Shown one piece after another: positions 25,883-34,557 of a stretch of DNA of 64,000 bases (position 1 is the first letter of the stretch; every line of letters starts with the position of its first letter). Source of the stretch: Polaribacter aquimarinus (lineage in GTDB: Bacteria; Bacteroidota; Bacteroidia; Flavobacteriales; Flavobacteriaceae); NCBI RefSeq assembly GCF_003129485.1, contig NZ_QFFG01000002.1, positions 62,001 through 126,000 on the forward strand, in the 5' to 3' direction. The notes under the pieces are model-generated. The model had not been told where the DNA came from. It saw only the letters and a program-made list of their open reading frames with translations, and did no database searches. Made by a program: the position numbers and the translations under genes.

Positions 25883-26905
25883 ATCTTTACTTAATTTTGT
25901 TTCTTCAGATTTTAATCCATCATAATTATCAACCTCTAAAAGTTTTTCTTTTGAAAAACCTTTTAGAGTAGAAAAAGGTGCGATCTTCTTATTTTCCAAA
26001 TGCTTAGCTAAATATTCTTGTTCTGGTTGATTTTTGGTTGGAATAAAGAATACTTTTTTTTCCAAAACAGCTAAATCCATGATTGACGAATAACCAGATC
26101 TACAAACTATAATTTTACTTAAATTAAGTATTTTTTCAAGTTGGTTGGAAAGTAAATAATTGTAAAAAGTAATATTTTCTGAAACCCATTTTTTTTGCTC
26201 ATCTTCTACTTTTCCTAAAACAAAAACGATAGTTCTGGTATCATTTCTGAATTCTGAAATTAATCTGCTTTCTATTAGAGTTCTGTTAGGTTCTGGACCA
26301 GATAATAAAACCAAAATATCGATTTCTTTCTTGAAGTATTCTTTTTGAAATCGACTTAAGACACCTATGAATCTTACGTTCTTATATTTATTTATTGATG
26401 TTAATCTACCAGAAAACTCAGATCTTATATTGTCGGGTACCCAACACTCATCAAAATTTCTAATAATTTTTTGGTGGAAATAACTTGTAATAAAAGTCGA
26501 AAAACCTGAGAATACTTTTATTTGGTGAGTTAAATAAATGGATGGAACTTTATTACTGAAAACCCCAAATCTGTTATCAGAAATTATACCAACGACATCG
26601 TTATTTTTATCAATAAAATTTTGAATACGTTTTTTTTCTTGTTGAACAACTTTATAAATTCTTGGAAATTTTAAAAGTAATTTTAACTTTAAATTTTTTC
26701 CATAAGAAATTTGATATGATGGAAGTTCTAAAGACTCTAAATTAGGAAATTCCTGTTTTAAGAACTTTAAAGCCTGCCCATCTGAAGCTATTATTGGTTG
26801 AAAACCGTTTTCTAATAACGCATTAATAAGTGGCACGCAACGTGTTGCGTGACCTAAACCCCAGTTTAAAGGTGCGATTATTATTTTTTTGCTGATAGGT
26901 TTCAT
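25847..26905 (-). CDS. Glycosyltransferase, GT28/MurG-like
   Basis: A 352-residue GT-B fold protein. The N-terminal domain starts with KKIIIAPLNWGLGHATRCVP, the GlyGlyHis-type loop of UDP-sugar transferases such as MurG. The C-terminal donor-binding domain has VLLSGPEPNRTLIE near 200 and the diphosphate-binding IVCRSGYSSIMDLAVLEK, then PTKNQPEQEYLAKHLE, which resembles the P(T/A)xxNQ-EQ motif of this family. It should transfer a sugar from a nucleotide donor, perhaps UDP-GlcNAc or UDP-Gal, to a lipid or glycan. It is not in the polysaccharide operon: purD and a structured repeat separate them. Its 3' end overlaps the kinase gene by 36 bases. Confidence 0.8.
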   Translation of the reverse strand: MKPISKKIIIAPLNWGLGHATRCVPLINALLENGFQPIIASDGQALKFLKQEFPNLESLELPSYQISYGKNLKLKLLLKFPRIYKVVQQEKKRIQNFIDKNNDVVGIISDNRFGVFSNKVPSIYLTHQIKVFSGFSTFITSYFHQKIIRNFDECWVPDNIRSEFSGRLTSINKYKNVRFIGVLSRFQKEYFKKEIDILVLLSGPEPNRTLIESRLISEFRNDTRTIVFVLGKVEDEQKKWVSENITFYNYLLSNQLEKILNLSKIIVCRSGYSSIMDLAVLEKKVFFIPTKNQPEQEYLAKHLENKKIAPFSTLKGFSKEKLLEVDNYDGLKSEETKLSKDLFSLFKRKRKL

Positions 26906-26982
26906 TTTTATTTCAATTTAAATCTACCTATTTTTTAAATAATAACTTTTACAATAAGGGCAAAAAATTGGTTGTTAAATAA

Positions 26983-27061
26983 GCGTGTTAAGGATTGCAA
27001 TGACATCCTTTTTTTCTTTTTCTGAAAAAAAAGATATAATGGAAAGCCCATTAAAACGCCC
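26983..27061 (+). repeat. Structured repeat element, copy 1 (possible conserved RNA)
   Basis: This 79-base element lies between purD and the glycosyltransferase. It starts GCGTGTTAAGGATTG and ends GGAAAGCCC-ATTAAAACGCCC. The outer ends pair (GCGT/ACGC and TTAA/TTAA). GGAT-N9-ATCC forms a hairpin, a T-run/A-run stem (TTTTTTTC and GAAAAAAAA) makes the middle arm, and AATGG-AAAGC-CCATT (27038-27052) makes a third stem. Copy 2 at 55378-55491 shares the ends but has AACAG-AAAGC-CTGTT in that stem, a compensating change, and a different middle arm. The Flavo-1 RNA motif of flavobacteria is one known candidate family; I cannot test it here. The strand is uncertain. Confidence 0.6.
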
Positions 27062-27075
27062 AAATAAAAATACAA

Positions 27076-28350
27076 TTATGTTAAATCAAAACCAATATCT
27101 TTTCTATAATTCATTTTATCAAAATGAATCTTATCAATACTTCTATATGATTTTTCTAAAGCCTCTTCTATAGTATCACCAAAAGAGGTAATTGCCATAA
27201 CTCTACCCCCATTTGAAACTACCTTGTTATCTAAAATTGTAGTTCCTGCATGAAAAACAGAAGATTCTTTTACGTTTTCTAAGCCTGTAATTTCTTTATG
27301 TTTCTGATATGCCTCTGGATACCCTCCAGAAACTAACATTACTGTTGTTGCAGTTTTAGAAGTAACTTTAAAACTTTTTTCATCTAAATTTTGATTTGCA
27401 ACTCCATCAAACAACTCAAATAAATCTGATTCTATTCTTGGCAACACAACTTCGGTCTCTGGATCTCCCATTCTTACGTTATACTCTACCACAGATGGAT
27501 TACCATTATCGTTCATTAACCCAATAAAAATAAAACCTCTATAATCAATTCCGTCTTTTCTTAATCCTTCAATAGTAGGTTTTACCACCAATTCTTCTAC
27601 TTTATTTAAAAAAGCATCATCTGCAAATGGTACAGGAGAAATGGCTCCCATTCCTCCAGTATTTAAACCAGTATCTCCTTCGCCAATTCTTTTATAATCT
27701 TTAGCTGAAGGTAAAATTTTATAATTTTTACCGTCGGTTAACACAAAAACAGACAACTCAATTCCTTTTAAAAACTCTTCGATAACTACCGTTGACGATG
27801 CATCTCCAAATTTTTGATTGGAAACCATTTCTTTTAATTCTGCTTTAGCCTCTTTCAAAGAATTTAAAATTAGTACTCCTTTACCAGCTGCTAAACCATC
27901 TGCTTTTAAAACATAAGGAGGTTCTAAAGTTTCTAAGAATGCAAAGCCTTCAGTTAAGTTCTCTTTTGTAAAGGATTTGTATTTCGCTGTTGGCACATTA
28001 TGCTTTTGCATAAATTGTTTCGAAAAATCTTTACTTCCTTCTAAAGTTGCTCCATCTTTTTTAGGACCAATTACAGGAATGTTTTTTAAATCATCATCTG
28101 CCAAAAAGAAATCATGAACACCTGCCACTAAGGGTGCTTCTGGCCCAACAACAACCATATCTATTCTTTTTTCTAAGACTGTTGATTTAACAGCATTAAA
28201 ATCAGTTGGGTTGATATTAATATTGGTCGCTATTTTAGCTGTTCCAGCATTTCCTGGTGCTACAAAAAGTTGGTTTATTTTTTTGCTTTCAGTTAATTTT
28301 AAAGTAAAAGCATGTTCTCTACCTCCAGAGCCTAAAATAAGTACATTCAT
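27076..28350 (-). CDS. purD: Phosphoribosylamine-glycine ligase
   Basis: This 424-residue enzyme makes glycinamide ribonucleotide from phosphoribosylamine, glycine and ATP, the second step of purine synthesis. Recognition comes from the start MNVLILGSGGREHAF, the ATP-grasp sequence PPYVLKADGLAAGKGV, and the signatures NTGGMGAISP and YNVRMGDPETE. Length and domain order (PurK-like N-terminal, ATP-grasp, barrel-sandwich C-terminal) are normal. It has its own -7 box 21 bases before the ATG and no purine gene neighbours. The glycosyltransferase upstream at 28398 is in the same direction but separated by 47 bases that contain the promoter. Confidence 0.97.
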   Translation of the reverse strand: MNVLILGSGGREHAFTLKLTESKKINQLFVAPGNAGTAKIATNININPTDFNAVKSTVLEKRIDMVVVGPEAPLVAGVHDFFLADDDLKNIPVIGPKKDGATLEGSKDFSKQFMQKHNVPTAKYKSFTKENLTEGFAFLETLEPPYVLKADGLAAGKGVLILNSLKEAKAELKEMVSNQKFGDASSTVVIEEFLKGIELSVFVLTDGKNYKILPSAKDYKRIGEGDTGLNTGGMGAISPVPFADDAFLNKVEELVVKPTIEGLRKDGIDYRGFIFIGLMNDNGNPSVVEYNVRMGDPETEVVLPRIESDLFELFDGVANQNLDEKSFKVTSKTATTVMLVSGGYPEAYQKHKEITGLENVKESSVFHAGTTILDNKVVSNGGRVMAITSFGDTIEEALEKSYRSIDKIHFDKMNYRKDIGFDLT

Positions 28351-28371
28351 TGTGATTTCTTGTTATGACTG

Positions 28372-28379
28372 CAAATATA
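28372..28379 (-). promoter_or_regulatory. -7 promoter box for purD
   Basis: TATATTTG on the minus strand, 21 bases before the purD ATG at 28350, matches TAnnTTTG. It also marks the 3' limit of the polysaccharide locus. Confidence 0.55.
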
Positions 28380-28397
28380 TTTTAATTTATCTTGATA

Positions 28398-29135
28398 TTA
28401 GAATCCCCACTTTAAAAAATACTTTATTGCAGAAGAAAGGTGATAAAAAAATAGTTTTAAATGTTTTGAAGAACCTTTTTGATGTTGATGAATAATTTTA
28501 ACTTTAGGAAAATACAACTTCTTTTTTCCTAATTTGTCTATTTTTCTGCAAATATCAGCGTCTTCCATATATAGAAAATAGCGCTCATCAAAACCTTTTA
28601 AATTTTGTAAATCTTTTGTTTTAAATAACATAAAACAACCGTGAATAAAATCAGGATAAAACGGTTGTTCTAAATTTTTATTTCTATACTCGTTTTTAAA
28701 AACTTGTATTTTAAATATATTTAACCTTCTATTGATTAGGTCAAAAAAAGAAGGATGTCTTCTGCAAATATGTTGCAATTCTTTGTTTGGATAAATTACT
28801 TTTGGTGAAATAAAAGAAACATCAGGTTTATTTTCTAGTTCAAGTATTAAATCTGGAATCACATTAACAGAAAACTCAACATCAGGATTTAAAATTAAAT
28901 GAAATTTTGAATTTATTTTATTTAAAATCAAATTATGTGCACTACCGAAACCTATATTTTTTCCGACAAAAATATATTCAACATCATCATTTACATAAAT
29001 ATCTTTTAGAACATTTGTTTTGGAATTGTCTATTAAGTATAATTTTTTTTGATGTTGTATTTTTAAAAAAGAATCAATAGTTTTTCTAAGTATTTCTATG
29101 TCATTATTAAATAATACTATGGAAGCAGTTATCAT
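28398..29135 (-). CDS. Glycosyltransferase family 2, rhamnosyltransferase-like
   Basis: A 245-residue single-domain GT-A enzyme. It shows ITASIVLFNND at the start, the VGKNIGFGSAHNLIL motif, the metal-binding region in LILNPDVEF, and the acceptor-side FDERYFLYMEDADICRK. These features are those of WbbL-type enzymes that add rhamnose from dTDP-L-rhamnose to a lipid-linked sugar. RfbBAC in the same locus supports a dTDP-deoxyhexose donor, but the sugar is inferred. It is the last gene of the polysaccharide locus, two bases after the sugar-transferase gene. Confidence 0.85.
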   Translation of the reverse strand: MITASIVLFNNDIEILRKTIDSFLKIQHQKKLYLIDNSKTNVLKDIYVNDDVEYIFVGKNIGFGSAHNLILNKINSKFHLILNPDVEFSVNVIPDLILELENKPDVSFISPKVIYPNKELQHICRRHPSFFDLINRRLNIFKIQVFKNEYRNKNLEQPFYPDFIHGCFMLFKTKDLQNLKGFDERYFLYMEDADICRKIDKLGKKKLYFPKVKIIHQHQKGSSKHLKLFFYHLSSAIKYFLKWGF

Positions 29136-29136
29136 T

Positions 29137-30492
29137 TTAATAAGCTTTTTCTTCTCCTTTAAAAACGTTTAAAACAGTTTGAATAATAATTTTAATGTCT
29201 AAAAAAAATGACCAATTTTCTATATAAAAGATATCAAATCGAACTCTATTCTTTATGTCGGACTTCTTTTTTATTTCACCTCTATAACCACTAATTTGAG
29301 CTAAACCTGTAATTCCTGGTTTAACAATATGTCTTTTTAAATAATCTTCTACATCTTTTTGATATTCAAGAGATAAACTTTCTAAATGTGGTCTAGGTCC
29401 TACTACACTCATATCTCCCTTTAAAACATTAAAAAACTGTGGTAATTCATCCATACTTGTTTTTCTTAAGAAAGCACCAACTTTAGTAACTCTACTATCA
29501 TTTTTTGTAGCATGGACTTTGTCCGACATGTCATTAATTTTCATAGACCTGAACTTATAACAAACAAACTCTTCTCCATTTAAACCTTCTCTTTTTTGTT
29601 TAAAAATTAAAGGTCCTTTAGATTCTAGCTTTATTAAAACCCAAATAACAGGAATTAGCCAAGATAAAATAAAAAGAATTACAAGTATTGAAAAAACGAT
29701 ATCAAAAACTCTTTTTATATAGAAATTTTCAGCAAATTCAAAAGGCAGTTTATTGACATTCAATACCATTAGAGCATCATCGTAAAACTCAACACTTTGA
29801 TTTTTACTATACAACTCATTGGTATTTGGAATCAATTTTAATGCAATATTTTTTTCTATAGCAAACTTATTTATTTTTTTTATTTGTTCTTTACTTAACA
29901 CAGATAATGAACAATATATTTCATCTACAATAGTTTCTTCTGTAAAGTTATATACATCTTTAACAGTACCTAAATAGTGCTTATTTCTGCTTGTTCTATC
30001 TGAAAAAAAACCTAAATATTTATATCCTAAGTTAGATTTACTCTGAAAAAGGTTAATGATTTTTTTTGAAGAATCCCCGAAACCAACTACAATAGTTGTC
30101 CTAAAATTATTACCTAAAGACCTGTAAGTCTTTAATAAGAAAAAAGAAATGAATTTTAAAAAGCTAATACTCATAATAATTAGCGATAGAATTAAAAACT
30201 GGTTATGAACAATATCTCCTTCTCTAAAAATCCCAAAATAAGCAAAATAACCTAAGATAAATATTAAGAACTGTTTTCCTAAAAGTGTAAAAAGTCTTAA
30301 GAACCGAGTATACCTGTATACTTTATAGAAACCAAAAGTATAGGAAGTAATTAGCCAAAAAATAGAAATGTAAGATAAAAATGAAATATTAAGATATTGT
30401 TTATCATATATTAAATAAACAATTAAGTTTATTAAAAGAAGATCTAAAATTACTTGAAGAGGTCTTATAAAATGAGAATATCTTTTTTTCAA
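29137..30492 (-). CDS. Polyprenyl-phosphate sugar-1-phosphate transferase (WbaP/WcaJ type)
   Basis: The 451 residues show four N-terminal membrane helices (about 10-120), a soluble CoA-binding-like domain (TTIVVGFGDSSKKIINLF near 132), a further membrane segment (VFDIVFSILVILFILSWLIP) and the C-terminal catalytic domain. That domain shows FKQKREGLNGEEFVCYKFRSM, RKTSMDELPQFFNVLKGDMS and VGPRPHLE. This enzyme loads the first sugar phosphate onto undecaprenyl phosphate and so starts repeat-unit synthesis. The start is a TTG (KKRYSHFIRPLQ) with a -7 box 19 bases upstream. It therefore has its own promoter inside the locus, with the last GT2 gene behind it. Confidence 0.92.
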   Translation of the reverse strand: MKKRYSHFIRPLQVILDLLLINLIVYLIYDKQYLNISFLSYISIFWLITSYTFGFYKVYRYTRFLRLFTLLGKQFLIFILGYFAYFGIFREGDIVHNQFLILSLIIMSISFLKFISFFLLKTYRSLGNNFRTTIVVGFGDSSKKIINLFQSKSNLGYKYLGFFSDRTSRNKHYLGTVKDVYNFTEETIVDEIYCSLSVLSKEQIKKINKFAIEKNIALKLIPNTNELYSKNQSVEFYDDALMVLNVNKLPFEFAENFYIKRVFDIVFSILVILFILSWLIPVIWVLIKLESKGPLIFKQKREGLNGEEFVCYKFRSMKINDMSDKVHATKNDSRVTKVGAFLRKTSMDELPQFFNVLKGDMSVVGPRPHLESLSLEYQKDVEDYLKRHIVKPGITGLAQISGYRGEIKKKSDIKNRVRFDIFYIENWSFFLDIKIIIQTVLNVFKGEEKAY

Positions 30493-30511
30493 TCCAATAT
30501 TAAATTTAAAA

Positions 30512-30519
30512 CAAAGGTA
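30512..30519 (-). promoter_or_regulatory. -7 promoter box for the sugar-transferase gene
   Basis: TACCTTTG on the minus strand fits TAnnTTTG, 19 bases before the TTG start at 30492. It lies in the only gap (72 bases) within the 3' part of the polysaccharide locus. Confidence 0.5.
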
Positions 30520-30564
30520 TTAACTTTAAAATTAAATACATACTTGTTTATTTAAAGAAAACAG

Positions 30565-31731
30565 TTATTTCAAAACTTTATTAACCATTTCTTCAATTGT
30601 AAATATTTTTTTAGCAATCTTTTTTTGATGTTTAAAATCTATGTCTTTTTCTAAAATTTCTTGTAATTTAAAAACCATATCTGTTATATTCCAAGATGTA
30701 GTTACAAAATCTAACTTATGTTTTTTAAACAACTTGTGGAGTTCACTATTTTTATCTGTAATTAAAAAAACTTTACAATCTGAAGCTAATAAATTAGGAA
30801 GTTTAGATGGTAATGACCCTGCAGAGGTGCCTTCTTTTTGAGGTACTATTTGAACATCACTTCTTTTATATAATTCTTCTAGGTTTTCTCTTTTAACAAG
30901 AGAATGGAAAAATATTTTAGGATTATTATTGATTTTTTTTAGTTTCTTTATTTCTTCTCCATTAGAAAAAAAGTAAAAATCTAAATTATTAATCTTTTTA
31001 GAAGCTTCATTAAAAAATAACAATAACTTTTCAGGATTTTGTTTTTCACCTAAAGCTCCTGAATATACGATACTTTTCCTATTCTTATTAAAAAGTGCAC
31101 TTATATCTTCAGTAATTTTATCTTTAATTGTTATAAAAGGGTATTGAACCTCTAATTTCTCTTCTGTTAAATCATAAAGGTGCTTCGCTTTATCCTTCAT
31201 TTCTTTTGAAAGAAAAATTAACTTATCACAATTACGGTAACACTTTTTTTCTATTATGTGAATAAAATAATGAACAATTTTATTAATAAAACCTGTTTGA
31301 TTCTCGGAATAAATTTCTTGTAAATCATGAACCAAACCTGTTTTACGAATACTTTTATTTAGAAAAGGTAAAACGGTAAAAAAAGCAAAACTTGGAGGAA
31401 AAACAGGTATAACAATATCTACGCCTTTTTGGTACTTTGCAATTTTTCTTAAGATAAAAAAAGTAAAACTAAATTCTAAAATAATTCTTCTTATCAAGCT
31501 TTTTTTGGTAAAAGACAAGAAATTTCCTCCACGTATTATTTTAATTCCTTTTATTGTATCGTTACTCTTTTTAATTTTCCAGTTTGGGTAAAAAGGATGA
31601 TAACATAAAATAGTTACACAATGTCCATTTCTAGATAATGCAGTAGCAAAATCTGTATTAAACTTACCTGTGGATATTGGTTCTGGATAAAAAAAAGGGG
31701 AAATTATTAAAATATTTTTTTTTCTACTCAC
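30565..31731 (-). CDS. Glycosyltransferase family 4 (WbuB-like)
   Basis: This 388-residue GT-B enzyme opens with LIISPFFYPEPISTGKF, as in WbuB-type transferases that add amino sugars to lipid-linked glycans. The C-terminal domain has SIVYSGALGEKQNPEKLLLF near 218 and a donor-binding region, ELYKRSDVQIVPQKEGTSAG, with the SLPSKL motif following. It is cytoplasmic or peripheral at the membrane. Its start overlaps the acetyltransferase stop by eight bases, showing tight coupling. Donor and linkage cannot be told. Confidence 0.87.
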   Translation of the reverse strand: MSRKKNILIISPFFYPEPISTGKFNTDFATALSRNGHCVTILCYHPFYPNWKIKKSNDTIKGIKIIRGGNFLSFTKKSLIRRIILEFSFTFFILRKIAKYQKGVDIVIPVFPPSFAFFTVLPFLNKSIRKTGLVHDLQEIYSENQTGFINKIVHYFIHIIEKKCYRNCDKLIFLSKEMKDKAKHLYDLTEEKLEVQYPFITIKDKITEDISALFNKNRKSIVYSGALGEKQNPEKLLLFFNEASKKINNLDFYFFSNGEEIKKLKKINNNPKIFFHSLVKRENLEELYKRSDVQIVPQKEGTSAGSLPSKLPNLLASDCKVFLITDKNSELHKLFKKHKLDFVTTSWNITDMVFKLQEILEKDIDFKHQKKIAKKIFTIEEMVNKVLK

Positions 31732-32281
31732 TAATTCTTTCTCTTATAATTTTAGCCGGAGTTCCTATACAAACTTTGTTAGATGGCAAATCTTTGTAAA
31801 CGCTACTTCTCGAACCAACAACAGTACCTTCTTTAATGGTAACACCCGGAGCAACAAAAACATCTGTTGCCAACCAGCATTGATCTTGAATTGTTATTTT
31901 TTTTACAAAAATAGGGAAATTAGGTTTTAAATAATCATGAGAACCTGTACATAAATAAGACTTTTGGGAAATAACTACGTTTTTACCTATTTCTATTTCT
32001 CCTAAAGAATATAAATTAACCTCATCTCCAATCCAAGAAAAATCTCCAATAGAAATTTTCCAAGGATATGTTACTCTAACTGTGGGTCTAATAATAACAT
32101 TTTTGCCAATTTTTGCACCAAAAAGCCTGAGTAAGAAATTTCTAAAACCATACATAAACTGAGGTGAATTTCTAAAAAAAACACCTTGTATAATCCACCA
32201 TAATTGAACTACAAAAGCATTTCTACCTCTGAAATTAGTGGGTAAATTAAATTTGTTTAATTCTTGTATTTCTTTGCTCAT
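31724..32281 (-). CDS. Hexapeptide-repeat sugar O-acetyltransferase (WcaF-like)
   Basis: This 185-residue protein matches the WcaF-type acetyltransferases of exopolysaccharide loci, which move acetyl from acetyl-CoA to a sugar hydroxyl. It has an N-terminal aromatic helix (AFVVQLWWIIQGVFFRNSP), then left-handed beta-helix repeats (KIGKNVIIRPTVRVTYPWKI, VVISQKSYLCTGSHDY) and a C-terminal coil with VAPGVTIKEGTVVGSRSSV. The likely catalytic His is in GSHDY. Its start lies 35 bases inside the end of the Wzy-like gene. It predicts O-acetylation of the polysaccharide. Confidence 0.88.
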   Translation of the reverse strand: MSKEIQELNKFNLPTNFRGRNAFVVQLWWIIQGVFFRNSPQFMYGFRNFLLRLFGAKIGKNVIIRPTVRVTYPWKISIGDFSWIGDEVNLYSLGEIEIGKNVVISQKSYLCTGSHDYLKPNFPIFVKKITIQDQCWLATDVFVAPGVTIKEGTVVGSRSSVYKDLPSNKVCIGTPAKIIRERISE

Positions 32282-33470
32282 TTATAAAAATAAAAATTGC
32301 TGTAAAATAACAAAATAAAAACACACCATAATGCCTAGACAAGTAATTTTCAGTTAAATTAACAAGTATAAACTGAATAAAGATAAATAAATACAGTAAA
32401 GTACTTTTTATCTTAATAAAAAGATAAAATAAAAAAATAAAAAAAATTAACAGATAAATCCAGCCCCCGTATAGAAGCATATGAAAATAATAGTTATGAG
32501 TGTTATAAATATTTAATTTGTAAAAATTACTATCGTTTGTTTCTTCATAACAATCATTTAATTCTTTTTGCAAAGAATCACCGTAACCCCAAAAAGGCAA
32601 TTTTTCCATTAAAAAGACATTGCACTTGTATATAGCTACTCTTGTATTCGTTGAGTTGTAATAATTTCCCACAATGGGTTTATTAATATGATTTTTAATC
32701 TCTATAAATCTTTTATTTACAACATCTAACTTAAAAACATAAAGAAAGCTTAAAGATATTACAACAAAGATTAATGTTTTGTATATTTTTTTTTCTATTC
32801 TTTTATTTAAGCTAAGAATAATAAAAGAAAATAGTGTTAATAACATAATAATAATTATAACCCTAGAGCTAAAAAGTAAAATAAAAAAGATTGATAAAGA
32901 AAAGTTAATAGTATGTAATACTCTGTTTTTAGAATAGTTAAAAAGTGAGATAGTAATGCTAAATAATAAAAAAGAACTAAAATAAGTAGGGTGCATTTCC
33001 TTTAAATAATTAGCAGTTACAAACTCTCTAAAAAATGGAATATTCTCATTACTTATATCTAATAACCTAATAATGTGATTGCTTTTTAAAAAAACTACCA
33101 AGTAAATTATACATTGTAATAATGTAGATATCTGAAACACAACCAGACTTTTAAGTATATTCTTTATTGTAATGAAATAGGGTTTAAAAAAAATAATTAA
33201 TGGAAAAACAAGAAACGGCACCCCTAATAAAACTGTTTTTTCGTTAAAACTTTTAGAAAAAACTTCATGGAATAAGAATAAAAAAAAGGGTATCGTTAAA
33301 AATAAATATTTTCTTAAGTCTTTAATTTTAAATTTACTTTTGTAAATAGCTGGAATACTAAAAATCGTAAAAATTATTACAGCAATAGAACTTATATTAG
33401 GTTTTAATAATGGTAAGGTCATTATTAAATAAAAAAGAAAAATTATTATTTTTTTATAGAGTTTACTCAT
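32247..33470 (-). CDS. O-antigen ligase/polymerase family membrane protein (Wzy-like, first of two)
   Basis: The 407 residues are almost entirely membrane helices, about ten to twelve, with one larger external loop (about 255-310: FIEIKNHINKPIVGNYYNST). That loop is followed by FWGYGDSLQKELNDCY and a His-containing NTHNYYFHMLLYGG, the typical Wzy_C sequence of the O-antigen ligase/polymerase family (WaaL/Wzy). A second member lies at 34535, so one may polymerise repeat units and the other ligate, or act on another glycan. It overlaps both neighbours. Confidence 0.8.
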   Translation of the reverse strand: MSKLYKKIIIFLFYLIMTLPLLKPNISSIAVIIFTIFSIPAIYKSKFKIKDLRKYLFLTIPFFLFLFHEVFSKSFNEKTVLLGVPFLVFPLIIFFKPYFITIKNILKSLVVFQISTLLQCIIYLVVFLKSNHIIRLLDISNENIPFFREFVTANYLKEMHPTYFSSFLLFSITISLFNYSKNRVLHTINFSLSIFFILLFSSRVIIIIMLLTLFSFIILSLNKRIEKKIYKTLIFVVISLSFLYVFKLDVVNKRFIEIKNHINKPIVGNYYNSTNTRVAIYKCNVFLMEKLPFWGYGDSLQKELNDCYEETNDSNFYKLNIYNTHNYYFHMLLYGGWIYLLIFFIFLFYLFIKIKSTLLYLFIFIQFILVNLTENYLSRHYGVFLFCYFTAIFIFINEQRNTRIKQI

Positions 33471-34557
33471 GTATACATTTTTTGTAAAGTTTTTTCCAAT
33501 CTTTAAATCTTAATGACCATGAATAATTCTTAACAACAAAATTATAAAGCTTTTCCCCGTTTTTATTTCTTTGACTAATTGACCAGCTTAGAACTTCTTT
33601 AAGCACATCTGATAATTCATTAACATTAGGGTTAATTAATCTACCACCATTTGAATTCCAATCCATTTTAAGACCTGTTTGAAAAGTTGTTATTACTGGA
33701 GTTTTTAATATTCCAGCCTCTAGATTAACCATTCCTATTACTTCTGAATAGGAAGGAGCAACTAAAACGAAAGCATTTTTTATTAAATCTATTTTTTCTT
33801 TTCCTTTTACCATTCCTAAAAATTCAACTTTACCTTCTAGTTTTAAACTATTAATTAATAATTTTAAACTTTTTTGATAATCATTCAACTTTCCGGCAAT
33901 AACTATTTTAAAATCGCTATTATTCAATTTAGAAAAAGACTTTAAAAGTAAATCAATTCCTTTCTTTTCATCTAACCTCCCTAAATATAGAATGTAATTT
34001 ACATCATCTTTTATATTAAACTGTTCCTTTTCTTCACAAGAAATCTCTTCTATTAAATTAGGAATTTCAATAACATTATTATTTTTAAATAATGATTGTA
34101 GATTCGTTTTCTCTAAAGGAGTAATTGCATGTAATAATTTTGCTCTTGAAAATACTTTTTTGGTAAGAAGATTAAAATACAATTTTTTTTTCAATTTCCC
34201 TTTTTCCCATAACCATGGTTCATACATACCATGAATACTTACTATAAATGGTATATCGTTTTTTATACAAAACTTTGATGCTATATATTGAGGATACATC
34301 CAAACTCCGTGTATGTGAACAACATCAAAATTATATTTTTCTTTTAAAGAATTTAATTTAACCTCCCATTCTTTCGAATACAGCCACGGACTATTATTAG
34401 TATTTACAATAAAGATATTATCGCCTAACTCTTCTTTAGCAGACAATATATATGAAGTAAAGTTTTCTTTATTTAAATAATAATTTAAATCTTTAATAAC
34501 TGTTCTTAGACCTCCACTTTCAAGAGAAAAATCCTCAACTACATGTAATATCTTCAT
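33463..34557 (-). CDS. Glycosyltransferase family 4
   Basis: A 364-residue GT-B enzyme. The N-terminal domain has ILHVVEDFSLESGGLRTVI and FDVVHIHGVWMYPQYIAS. The C-terminal GT1-type domain has YILYLGRLDEKKGIDLLL and the E-x7-E donor site LVAPSYSEVIGMVNLEAGI. It would extend the lipid-linked repeat unit in the cytoplasm. It overlaps the upstream polymerase gene by 23 bases and the downstream one by eight. No clue to its sugar. Confidence 0.9.
   Translation of the reverse strand: MKILHVVEDFSLESGGLRTVIKDLNYYLNKENFTSYILSAKEELGDNIFIVNTNNSPWLYSKEWEVKLNSLKEKYNFDVVHIHGVWMYPQYIASKFCIKNDIPFIVSIHGMYEPWLWEKGKLKKKLYFNLLTKKVFSRAKLLHAITPLEKTNLQSLFKNNNVIEIPNLIEEISCEEKEQFNIKDDVNYILYLGRLDEKKGIDLLLKSFSKLNNSDFKIVIAGKLNDYQKSLKLLINSLKLEGKVEFLGMVKGKEKIDLIKNAFVLVAPSYSEVIGMVNLEAGILKTPVITTFQTGLKMDWNSNGGRLINPNVNELSDVLKEVLSWSISQRNKNGEKLYNFVVKNYSWSLRFKDWKKLYKKCIHE

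Noticed and set aside
26985-27173. A 62-codon plus-strand frame overlapping the end of purD
   Set aside because: It runs through the structured repeat and the antisense of purD; its sequence has no protein-like features.
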